64,000 nt of DNA from Neopestalotiopsis rosae (Eukaryota > Ascomycota > Sordariomycetes > Amphisphaeriales > Sporocadaceae). Shown piece by piece: positions 46,796 to 57,897 of this stretch. The notes beneath the pieces were generated by a model, which saw only the letters and a program-made list of their open reading frames with translations, made no database searches and had not been told where the DNA came from. The number at the start of each line of letters is the position of its first letter. Positions within the stretch are counted from its first letter, which is position 1. The DNA lies in assembly GCA_023078685.1 (NCBI GenBank), contig JALGAS010000003.1:4278001-4342000 (forward strand), in the 5' to 3' direction. A program made the translations under genes and the position numbers.

Positions 46796-49700
46796 AGTTC
46801 CAGCAATGGTCAGGGTAAAGGTATTGCATGCCGACATCAACAATCCCAGTACCAGCTCATTCATGAAGGACGACCAAAGAAATTGAGATGTTGCACAAAT
46901 GGAGAATGAGACCGAGTCCTGGCTTGGATCGGATCGACTGGCTAAGTCAGACTCACAACTAACAATGCGAGGAATTAGACTTTGCTGTGGTAAATCAAGA
47001 CCTTGGGTGTCCTGTATGAGCTTTCAGGTGGTGCGGAATAATGATGAGGCAATCTTGATTGTATCACCCCATTCCCAAATAGGAGATATAAGCCAAAGGA
47101 TTATTTTGCCTTTTCGAGTTGACTCCTTTCTCGATGTTCATGTGGATTCCTACTACGACATTAGTGCAAGGATTTTCACGTAATCAAAATAATGATGTTG
47201 AACACAGACCGTCATACCTGAATGAGGCCTTCAGTTCCAGTCATGGTATTCAAATGAGGGTCCGGCAGTCATTAGCCTGGAGGCGATTGATGGCATAGCA
47301 GAAGGGGCCACATGTTGCACTTTGCTGAATGCCTTCATGATGCCAAAGGACTATCGCAGTCATTTGATGCCAAATCCATCTTGGGCACCAATATTGGCTG
47401 GTAGGGGCTCTTGAAGATCATCAGAGGCTCGTCCAAGTCTAGCTCCAGCTCCATCACAGCTAGCAAGTGATCGCCGACCATCTGATCGGATTCAAGGAGA
47501 ATTCTTGATTGGATAGATTACGGTGATATGCGTTTGCTATGTTGTTGCTCAGGAGATGACTATTCCACGTTTGGGCAGACGACGACAAGCCCAATCGCAA
47601 ACAAGTCGTGAATCTATACCATTATGGGCTCATGGTGAGCCTTGATGGACAAGGCGGGTGATTGCTCGTCTTTTTCGTTTTCGTACACTAAGTACGTTAG
47701 ACGCAGTACGTGCGCGGGCATATCGATAGCAAACATGGGACCGGAGCCGGTGTCTGTCTGCCCAAACCGGGCCACAGTCCAGCACGTCCGTGGCGCGAGA
47801 AACCCAGATTTTGGTGTCCGCACAGTCGAGGTCTTGGAACATTCTTTCAGGGATCGTCCTCTTTCGCCGTCTTTCAGCACCCGTGGCACCAATGAAGTTG
47901 CCCCCTACCTAGCGATTACCCAGATCGGGACAGCACGGTAACGCTAGATGTTTGCTGCAGATCCCGAGATATGGTGCTGCAATATCCATGGGGGTTGGAG
48001 CGGCTATAGTGAACAGCTGGTTTATGGTTCAAAACGTCTGTTTTTGCGCTCAGACAGTAGGCGAACCCATTGCCATCTCGCTCTAGCGTACATGACCAAA
48101 GAGGCCAGGGCAAACGCCGGGAAGAGGGACCTCATTGCCGGCATGTGCTGAACCTCCCTAGGTCCTCAAAGCTTGCATGTGTAAGTACCACATGTCACGA
48201 ATCCTATGTATGGGGGTCGGATTATACAGATGGGATATGTATGGTTCAGGGATCATCCGGCCGGATATTCAATGTTACATATCAATCCTATGGGTTGGGG
48301 TTTGTTTCTCCCCCGACAAAACCATATACCGACGACGAGCAAATAATATTACCTCGGTTTATAATCCGAACGAGACTTTTCATTGGCTGGCATTTTCTGT
48401 CTTGTCGATTTTCCTCCTTCATCGTCATCATAATCATTGTCATTGTCATTCACATGGCCGTCTTCTCCCTACCCGGAAGGCCGATCCGTGTCATGAAATC
48501 CCGGAAATCCGGAAATCATAAAAAATCTAGGTTGAGCGCCCATCCGTGGTTAAACAAGGAACCGGTCGTGGCCCACAAGGTGCTTCTCTTTCTTTTGCTT
48601 AGCACATGTAAGTACTATTAGAGCAGAGAGATCCCAATCGTTAAAAATACCTGGCTGGGTCAAGTTCGACTCGTGGGTTCTTTCTCTCTGTCTCGAGGCG
48701 CGCGCCCAATTTCTTAGTTGGAAAAACCGAAACTTGCGGCACTTTGCTTGTCAAGTTTCAGTGTGAAAAAGTTCCTTTTTCGGTGAAATGACTCTTTGAA
48801 AATTCTTTAGTGCAACGTTCCAGAAGTACGCATAGTGAGAAGTCGACAGAGAGAAGGAGGTTTATTCTAGAAGAGCACGCCCGTGCCCTTTTTTCGCTTT
48901 CAGAAATGCGCACGGAATATACACTACGCTGATTACGACTATACCCTTGCTCATCATGGCACCGACTACTACAGTAAAGCTTTGTCAAGCTTTTTCCTAG
49001 AGCCCGTCCGTGTGGCAGTCCAAGTACTATGGTTATGATTCGGGCCTGTTCGTTTTTTATTTTTTCTTCCCTTATTAGGGGCCAACTCGGAGGGGGCCTC
49101 GTCAGCACAAGCGGGTTTAGTATAAAGGTAGGTTATTTGCTTGTACTACAGTATGATCGCTGAGCCGGCGCGCCTGGCTAAAGCTTCATCTGTGGACACT
49201 TTTGAGTCAATGCGTACATCAGTCAGCTCTTTGGCAGCAACGGCAGTTGTGAGAATGCCGCCAATGATGTTTTCTTTTCTAGATCGTCAAGCAAGCTAGT
49301 TCGCGTACGAAGTGTACTACTACGTATATGTCTGTGGAAAAAAATATTATTCATACGTAGTACGGGCCTTGTTTGTGGCCCCCCCCCCATGAAGGAACGG
49401 AAAATTTTGTGGCGTCTCGTCCAATCAGATATCATCTTGGATTCAGCCCTGGAATTTGTGATTCGGATCCGACGTGAGCTGAAGGAGAAAGCACATTCTC
49501 TCCCATCGAAAATTGGCTGGCGCACTTTGTACATGTGTTTTCTTTGCTTTTTCTTCTTCGCTTGCCTTTTTTTCTTCTCAGTTCGGTATTGGTGTCGATC
49601 GCTGGGACGCCGATCTTTTGTAAAAAAGAAAGAAGCAATCGGAAAACGACCCAGGGCAACGACCCAGGACAATGACCGCCCCATAGGATCTTGACTAAAC

Positions 49701-50195
49701 AAAATAGTCGGTATCCCGGCTCTAGGGCGATCCCATTTGGCGGAATATCGTGTCTTCTCGTTTCTTTGGCCCCCCCTCCTCTCTATGACACTAAAAGCGG
49801 GAGGAAACGAGGCGACGAGTCGGGTTGTGCCTGTGGAGGGCGCCAAGATAGCCTCTTTTACTGAGATGGGTAAAATAATGACAAGCGCGCGTGTGTGTAA
49901 TGGGTGTGAGAGTGCGTGTGTCTGAGGGAAGAGGCTGTTGTTCGCTACTCTTTCCGAACACGACTAGAACAAATGGGCTTAAAAATTGACACCGAATCAT
50001 TCCTTTACTACCCGTGCTTTTGCCCTTCGGAACTGGCAGACAAGTTTCCGACGACCAACAGTAAGATCATCAGTGAGCTATTTCGTTAGCACTCGTGCCC
50101 TCTGTCTGTGCTGAAAAAAAGATGAGATGGGATAGACAGAGAGAGCCTGGGAAGAACAAACGAAAAGGACAAAGGGGGTATCCGTCGCGAGATGC

Positions 50196-50211
50196 AAAAA
50201 AAAAAAAAAAA
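50196..50211 (+). repeat. Poly(A) tract, 16 nt
   Basis: Sixteen consecutive A in a purine-rich stretch, about 170 bp upstream of the C30 tract. Confidence 0.8.
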
Positions 50212-50381
50212 GAAGGTCGAGCGAGGCTCTGGACCTGGATGGCGCCTTGCTTGCAGAGTGGTGGGGTTGCAGTTGTGTATAGTACTATCGCTACCATGGC
50301 CGACTACTACTACTACAACGACATGGCATTTTTTGGGCACATTCGGCTCAGGGCAGAGGAGCAAGGCCAGGCCCCCTCATT

Positions 50382-50382
<1 letters not shown>

Positions 50383-50412
<30 letters not shown>
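50383..50412 (+). repeat. Poly(C) tract, 30 nt
   Basis: Thirty consecutive C, followed by AAGCTCC. The length is as given in the sequence and may be affected by sequencing error. Runs of C this long can form i-motif structures, and the complementary G run can form G-quadruplexes. Confidence 0.85.
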
Positions 50413-50414
<2 letters not shown>

Positions 50415-53400
50415 GCTCCTGGCCTCAGCCAACCATGATTGATGTACGGATCCGAATCGGGCGAGAAAGCGATAGACGAGATCATGCTATGGTTGCGGAA
50501 TGGACGCACAGGCGGCAAGGACGCACGCACGCAGGCAGGCAGCACTAGAGTCATGTATGCACTCAAACACACTTGCGCATATACATGGATAAGACAGCCA
50601 CAAACATGCATTCACGCCTGGCAGGTATAGGTATGTAGAGAGATCAGTGAGGGGGACACGGCCAATAGATAGCTCGGTAGTATTCCGACCGCCGTACCAC
50701 AAGAAGAACATTATTGCACCGTGAGGGGAGGTTTAGATATCATTCTGTCATGAGACTTGGCGTTGCCTTGGCGTTTTGGATCGCCGGTTAGTCGATGGGC
50801 CTGTCCCTATATAATACAACACCAAACACCCTGGAGGAATATGTATACTATGTATGTAGCTTGCGGAAGCATGGACAGCGCATACCAGCGAGGCGGGAGC
50901 GGAGATGGGGGGTCCGCCGGCCGCAGTGAAGGGATCAACCCCCTCCGATCATTGATTAGCCAACTTCAACTTGCCATTGTAAACGGACTAACAGGACAAG
51001 CCGGGATGGAACCCATGGGTTCGTAGAAAGCTATGATAGCATCACCTTGATATACGCCCCCATCACTATACTCCAACAAGTTGACTGGTGTTTCTCGAGC
51101 CGTGGATGGGACAGGCTGTAAGCTCGTGGCCCACTGATTAGTCCGGAAGCTACCGGTTGCACAAGAAAGCACGCGCACAAGCCCTACCGCTGACTCTTGA
51201 TGTTGTCGAGAGATATGGGATACCGAAGCGGACAAAAGACGCCGAGATTATAGTGGTGATGATCTCATCGCCTGGTGTTACAGCAGAGACACAGCATACA
51301 CGCACGCAAAACGTGTGTGTAGATGAAGATGTGTGAAAGGATGATGGGTGGGGGGCACACAGCTTGTATTCCGCATTCCGTAGCCGAAGTCATGGGTTAG
51401 GTGGTGGCAGTACTATGTATGGCAACTTTGTTTCCGCAGGCAAGCTACTTGGTACTTGAACATGATTAAATTGATTGATAGGCCGCGGTCTCGGTGTTAA
51501 ACAAGAATGCCTAGCAATATAAACTTGCAGTCATCGTTGCCCGTCAAGGGTTGCATTGTGACCTTTTTTTCTTTTGGCTTGCAATCGCATGCGCGTGTCC
51601 AAAACTCTTGGCGGCTAGTGGGAGAGGGCAGGGGATAGATATTAAGTTTCTCTCCCGCCTTTCGCAGTCTGCGGTTTTTGACGAGGGGCCAGGGGCGGAC
51701 GGGCCTCGAGGGGGAGTTTATCGTTCAACTACGTCCCTCCGTCATTGAGCTTATTCACATTACAGACAGACGTGCCCGCTCAAGAGAAGCTGTTCAAGCA
51801 ATAGAGACGGGTATTATTAGGAAAACCGCACTGATGACCGTTTTCGGCCTTGTGCTCGAGAGGTTAATTAGGGGAACCGAACGAAAAGGGCCTGGTGCCA
51901 GCATCTGTGCACGTCGTATATAATAGCAGCTCTCTGTTAATCAAGTGTGTTGCAGATCCAGCCCTCTTTTCCCAAGGACATCAAATCACATCATCCTTGC
52001 CTCATTCCGGGATATTGGATTAAGCTCCGAGCGATGTCGCGTCGCTAAGTTCTGATACCTCGTGCCGGACAAAGATGAGATCGAATAGCTCTGCCGAAAC
52101 CGAATCAGCCCAGACATAGAATACTGTTGCGAAGTGTGAGGGAGAACGTTGGACTCCGGAAACGTTTATTCGGCCTCTAATGTAGCAGCGAAGTTGGGGA
52201 CGGATGAGGCGCAGGGCGGGATCTACTTCTACGGAAGGTTAGACAGACAGGCAGACAGGCAGACAGAACAGACCCCTATGATGTCCTTTCCTGTCGGCGG
52301 CGCTGCGCTTATCCATAGTTCGGCTCGGTATAGATCATGAGCACAATAGTAAGCATTGGAGCAAAGTGGATTATAATATAGCTTGCTTGACTGAAGACCA
52401 GAGGAAGATGGTCAATAGAAGAGCGGAAGTATATCACAAGTGCAGACTCGTGACCTATATCGGACTGTCAAGTCAATTTGTAACGTTATGCGATCACTGT
52501 GAAGCACTTGCATCTCCATCAAAAAAAGATCGGACTGTGCTCCCGTTCCTGTAAAAGCCTCCCCACACACGCCGTACAATGACACCAGGATAGAGGGCCT
52601 GGGGGTGGTCTGGAGGGTGCCGAGAATCATTGCATCCATCCCTGAGCCCCGGCCTTTCGCATGGATTATAGAGTATGTATACATAGTATGTGTGTGTAGA
52701 GTAGTAGTATGTAAGGTTAGGTAGGTATCCGTATGTATGTGCGTGGTGGGACAGGGAGCCATGGAACCGCATGGTATGGAGAGCTTGACGACAATCCACA
52801 CTTTTACGACCCGCAAGCCACATACATGGCTTACCAGCGACCAACCGTTCCCAAATGCCAAATGCGTCCATGTCCATCGACTATGTTACCTAGGCCAGGT
52901 ACCTTGCGCCGAAGGAGCCGACCGGCACGATGTATGTCCGCCGGCCTTGCCCTGGCTAACGTCAGCGTTTGGACCTGACATGGCGCGCCCGGGGTGATAT
53001 GGCTTTGCACGTCAGCTTTTTCGGCAACAGTGGATATAGCAGCATTAAGATGTGCTTCTTATAGCCCTCCGGGATGCCGTTTAGCCACACGAGGATGAGG
53101 GGGGAAAGAGAGCAATATGTCACAGGTAGCTCTTGGACGTGTGCCCGGAGCACTTGTGGACCAATCACAAAGGAGTATCTTGCGAAGATATCGATCCGAC
53201 AACAGATTGCAAGAGGTAATAATAGCCATCAGCGAGGTCAGTTGACAACCTTTGAAGATGGCTAGACTCATGGGTAACGGTGTGACATGTCCCAAATTAA
53301 TGACATGGCGTTGCTTGCATATGAACATACGAGCATACATGCACAGAGTGGCTCATGGCATCTCAAGTAGTGTTGAGACAGCTTGCGATGGATGACGCAG

Positions 53401-55203
53401 GAACAAGAAGAAGAAATGAGACAGAATCCAGCGGGCAGAAAGATTTGTTTCAAGCACATAGTAATATAAGAATGCATGCTTTTGTTGAATGAGTAAGCCG
53501 GCTAACAGGAATTAGGAACATATACGAATAAGAAGAAGAAGAAAAGTCTATTGAGTTGCGCACGTGCATCTGCGCCTGCGATACACGTTATAGTCACGAA
53601 TCAAACGTCCGAGTGTCTGAGGTCTGAGGGTCAAAGGCCAACGTTCTTTTTCGGTTAGGAGCTTGTTGGCCAGGGTCTTGGATCTTGGGAGCGTTCCAGG
53701 TTTCGCCTTGTATTCCTTACACGTCAGTTTTACTTTATTTTCTGAGGTATTTCTTTTTCTGCCCTACCCACCTGGGCTGTAAGGCGATCCAAGTTCAACA
53801 CAATCCTCCGAGCAAAAGCAAAAAGAAAAGAAAATCAAAAATGCAATTGGTGGCGTGTGTGCGCACTACATACAGCCAAGGTATGCCTGCATATCGTGAT
53901 AGCATATTTGGAGAAATGAGGGGCAATTGGTTTCCCTGTATCCAGAGGTATTTTACTCTGCGCAATACTGTATTCCTTCCTTCCCTCGGCCCAATATGAT
54001 ACTCTAGCTTCCATGTGGATTCCTCATTGTGCTTCCGACTTGTCAAGTCAGAAGAAAGCATAATTGATTAAAGGATTGAAGAGGGCAAGAAAGAATGATT
54101 TGTCCGTATGTACGAAGTACTGTGTATCGTCTTGAATACCACTCACTACACACAATACGTGCTACGTCCTACACTACACCCAAGCCCACGCTCCTTCATG
54201 TCGGAGCAGGAGAGTGAAAATGTGGGCAGGGCGGGCTCGCTTAACAGCGCACAAGCACAGGCACAGCGTTCGTTCTCTAAGTTCTCCATTTTCTCTTGCC
54301 CCGCCAGCGACAGCCGATGAGCCTCTTTAAACGTTACCCTACTCCGCGTTCCTAGGCATGTATGCACTCTAGCCCAAGTATGTACATTCTGTGCTACACT
54401 GCACTACTCTATTGCGAGGGGTACCCTGGAGAAATACCGACTTTTCTCGTGTCACCATCAGACATTAAACAGACCATGACCGATTACAGACAATTGCGTG
54501 CCATGGATGACAGTGGCGATCGATTCGAGGTTACAACGCAACCCGGGCATCAAACATCTGACATATACTTCGTACTTGGATATGTACGGCAGGTAGTCTA
54601 GGCAAAGTACATTTGGTAGTAGTGCGTGCGTGTATGGTTGCAGGTCGGCAGCGGTATGTAGACAAGGTCATAGTTGAGGTAGGGGGAGGTCCAGTACCTG
54701 ACCAGACCAAAAAAACAACCCTCCATACGCCTGCCAAGCCTCCGAGCCAGGGGGCCGCATCGGACAGGCAAAGTTCAAGGTAGTAGATTTACCGTGCAGC
54801 CATACCTTACTTACCTGTACTGAGCAACCTCCCGTGGCTTTGGCTGCCTGTAGGTGCTATGTAATTGTAGATACCTTACCAGAGACAGGGTAGCCGGCAG
54901 CACTGAGAGCATACAATCAAAATGGGAGGTCCAGATATGTATATCGTAGGTATGCACGTAGCTGTGCACATACCCGGACTTGGACGGACAAGGTCTGAGT
55001 CCCATGTTCTTCACACGAGCTCTTTTCTTCAAGCACCATGTTTTTATACTCTTGGGTTCAGATCATTACTTGCCTGGGTATGACATGTGGGTGGTATGTA
55101 CGTAGGCAGGCAGGTACTATGAGCTCAGAATTGAATGAATACCCGACATCGATCGAGTAGCAGGAGCGAGCACGTCAAGTCAGTCAAGCAAGCAAAGCAA
55201 GGA

Positions 55204-55232
55204 ATCGACGACCGACCGGCCGACCGACCGAC
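55204..55232 (+). repeat. GACC/CGAC tandem microsatellite
   Basis: Imperfect tandem copies of a GACC/CGAC unit (CGACCGACCGGCCGACCGAC). Simple repeat. Confidence 0.7.
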
Positions 55233-55554
55233 TTTGTTGACAACCTTGACGGCTATGGTACGGAATACATATCATGGACCTACCTTTTTTGCTCTCGCGC
55301 TGCCGTCGCTGCATAGGTGGTTGACCCGACCTCAGGCATGTACGCCGTCCACGTCCGCCCCGGTGACAGGCGCGGCACTATAGACCATCTGTCAGCCCTT
55401 ACCGATGCGCCTGATGTAAGGAAGTATTACTTCGTTAGAGTAATAGTTCTTCGTCTCTGGCCTTGTTCCTTGATACCTGTAAACCCACCGGTTCTCCTGT
55501 CAATTTACGGGATACAACGGAACAGCCACGAGGCCCACAAGCTACCTCGAGCTA

Positions 55555-55574
55555 GGTAGGTTAGGTAGGTAGGT
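55555..55574 (+). repeat. GTAG tandem microsatellite
   Basis: A GGTAGGTTAGGTAGGTAGGT run followed closely by an inverted ACCTACC. It is the densest example of the TAGGTA-type motif that recurs in the intergenic parts of the window. Confidence 0.7.
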
Positions 55575-56688
55575 ACAGTTGTACCTACCCAAGGGTTACC
55601 ACCTCTACAACTCGCTATGCAGGCCTGGTGCCCGCCCCACGTGCTGGTCGGTGCCAATTGCTTGATTCACGCCGCTTTGGACTCGTCTGTTTTCTCTCCC
55701 TCCAGTCTCCATGTCCTCTCATACAGCACGTAATCAATGTCCATCTTGCCTCTCTCGCGTGGAAGCAGGAGCCGGTCACTCTAGCTACATTACCTAGCCA
55801 GACTTCTTGGCTTGCCTCTTTTTCTCATTGCCTCAATCCCTTCCCCCAGACAGTACGTACTATGGTAGTGTCTCAGGTAGGGAATCGTCTATGAAGGTAG
55901 CCTTGGGTATCCAGTCCCACCATGTCTTCTTTCTCGGTACTCCTCCAAAGCTTGCTCTCTTCTTGCTATGCAAGTACCCCATCCATTCTCTGTGATTTTT
56001 TCCTCTTCGCTGCTCCCCCGGTCCCTTCGATGTGCAAATGAACAAACCCTGGCTGTCTGCTGTGGGACATACTACTGTAGCAAGCGTCAATCTTTTTCTC
56101 TCCTGCTCTCCATGTTGACTCCCACTTTTTTCGAGCAAGCAGGCCAGCACGGCAGGGATATCTGCTCATGCTCAGATGGCGGGCGCCCACCATCTCTGCC
56201 CTCTGACTCGCCCGCCAAGTCCCGGCCTTGTGCTTGCCTGCCCATTCATACACTCAATTCATTCTGAATGGAACGACCCCGACTCGACGCACACCAAAAA
56301 ATAACCATGGTACGACTAGAGAACTTTTGACTGTCTACATACCACGTATTGCTGCATTCGTACCTTGTTATTTACACTACACTACCTGACTACTTACCTG
56401 ACCTACATTACACTTACCCACCGCCCATATACACTGATACGTACACACACGCGCGCGCGCACACAGACATTACGACAAGATACACATGAGGCAAAGCGAA
56501 CTTCTGAGCACTTTACTTGTAGTAAATAGAGCTCACTGGCCCGACCAGCCCCATTGTTCGTAACGGGCACTCTAATCTTGATACAAGCGTATTTCCGCGC
56601 CCCGACCATTGATTTTGCTCTGCTCTCGGACAAGTATTCGAGCTTGTGCGTTTCTTAGTTTACTCTGTACCTTCTTCCCCATGTTCAT

Positions 56689-56746
56689 GCTTGCTTGCTT
56701 GCTTGACTTTCTTGAGCCTTGCTGCTTGCTTGCTTGCTTGCTTGCT
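56689..56746 (+). repeat. GCTT tandem microsatellite (two blocks)
   Basis: About four copies of GCTT at 56689-56705 and five to six at 56724-56746, separated by ACTTTCTTGAGCCTTGCT. Simple tandem repeat. Confidence 0.8.
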
Positions 56747-57735
56747 GCTCTGCTAGTACTATCATTGTCCCTTCCTCTAAGCTTTACAACTTCTAGCTGC
56801 TATTTATTGTCCTTATTGGGTATATTTCCGCTTTATTCTTTTATTCTTTTATTTTTTATCTTTTACCCACTGGTCTCTTATTCCCTCCCCCCTCTGCCCC
56901 ATACACTCGACGGCCTTTGCACACACTACATACTACCCACCTTGTGGACCCTGCGGTTTTAACAAAAAAGTATATACTTCGGCACTACCCATGCAACTGG
57001 AGCTGCTCCCCGCCAAGCAAAGTGTGTCCACGCATCACAACAGAACGACTCAAGGGTTGTCTGTCTGAAGGCTGAGAGGGGAGAGTGAGGAGACGAAATA
57101 AGAAAAGACGCCCAAGACGTTGATAATTCTTATTTCTTTCTTCCATTTTTCTGTTTCATGATTGGCTCTGCATGCATATAATACAACCAGTCGCCCTCCC
57201 GCGGATCAGGCCGGCCCACAAACCACCCCCTTACCTCACCTTTCTTATTACTGCTCTGGTAAGGACAGGGAAGCATTATACCTGTCATTGCTTCTCGGCC
57301 ACTGCTTCTTACTTCAACCACACGCACGACGCAACCTCCCAAGATCTATAAGTTGGGCCCGGACCGCACCACAAAGACCATTGCGCATTGATGTCCAAGC
57401 TGCTCAACTGCTCATCACGTCGTCTTTGGACAACTACTACCACTTATACTACTACAACCTAGTCTTCTTCAACAAGAGTGACAACGTCTCGAGCATACGA
57501 GTACTCCTCATTGATGTCTCGAGCATTACCCTTATAGTGACGTGGGTTATAGTTCTGAATATCGCTTACTTGAGTCTCGAGTCCAAGGCTAATGGGATCT
57601 TACCGTAGCAAACAAATCACAACTTCACCATCTTGTACACATCAATCTGCAACGCACAACTCTAGTTGTGTGGTACGCGGAAACTACCAATTCGTACACG
57701 CGGGCAGACCATTACTTTCTTCTGCACACGCCAAA

Positions 57736-57897
57736 ATGTGCGACTTTACCAAGAACTATTACATTTATACCACATGCGTCGACCCCGGTACGCATTTCTT
57801 CAGGACATCCGTGGACGGCAGCCGCAAGCACTCTTGTCCTAAAGGACCACACGAGCGATATATTGTTCTGCCCGGCCAATGCCCACTTTGTGGATGA
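57736..57897 (+). CDS. Conserved-looking 53-residue Cys-containing microprotein
   Basis: An intronless frame of 53 codons from the ATG at 57736 to a TGA at 57895-57897. The frame is open upstream without another ATG until 57592, but this ATG has an A at -3 and opens the compact sequence. The protein starts MCDFTKNYYIYTTCVDPGTH, continues FFRTSVDGSRKHSCPKGPHE and ends RYIVLPGQCPLCG. Cysteines lie at 2, 14, 34, 49 and 52, with histidines at 20, 32 and 39, suggesting one zinc site (final CPLC plus earlier Cys/His). It resembles small uncharacterised ascomycete proteins with a GPHERYI..G.CPLC ending that I recall, but no function is known. No signal peptide. It stands alone in a long gap. Confidence 0.65.
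   Translation: MCDFTKNYYIYTTCVDPGTHFFRTSVDGSRKHSCPKGPHERYIVLPGQCPLCG

Larger units (their letters stand above)
46796..57735. other. 10.9-kb region without a recognised gene
   Basis: No frame here has a recognisable protein; the longest (49846-49223 minus, 48070-48621 plus) are low-complexity or basic and look fortuitous. The segment holds homopolymers (C30 and A16), several microsatellites, CA/GT and GTAG-type simple repeats, and many copies of short TAGGTA/TACCTA motifs. Such a gap is long for an ascomycete outside a transposon island, but I saw no transposase, reverse transcriptase or long terminal repeats. A long non-coding transcript, an unrecognised multi-exon gene, or an old decayed region are all possible. 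Confidence 0.5.

Noticed and set aside
47642..47941. 99-codon plus-strand frame with some protein-like text
   Set aside because: The opposite strand is also open over 47614-47892 and neither resembles a family. Too weak to annotate.
48070..48621. 183-codon plus-strand frame in the long gap
   Set aside because: Composition is mixed, with a chance isoleucine/valine run from an ATCATCAT-type repeat. No start context, splice pattern or homology I recognise.
49223..49846. 207-codon minus-strand frame
   Set aside because: Very basic, Lys/Arg/Gln-rich text over purine-rich simple sequence; likely fortuitous.
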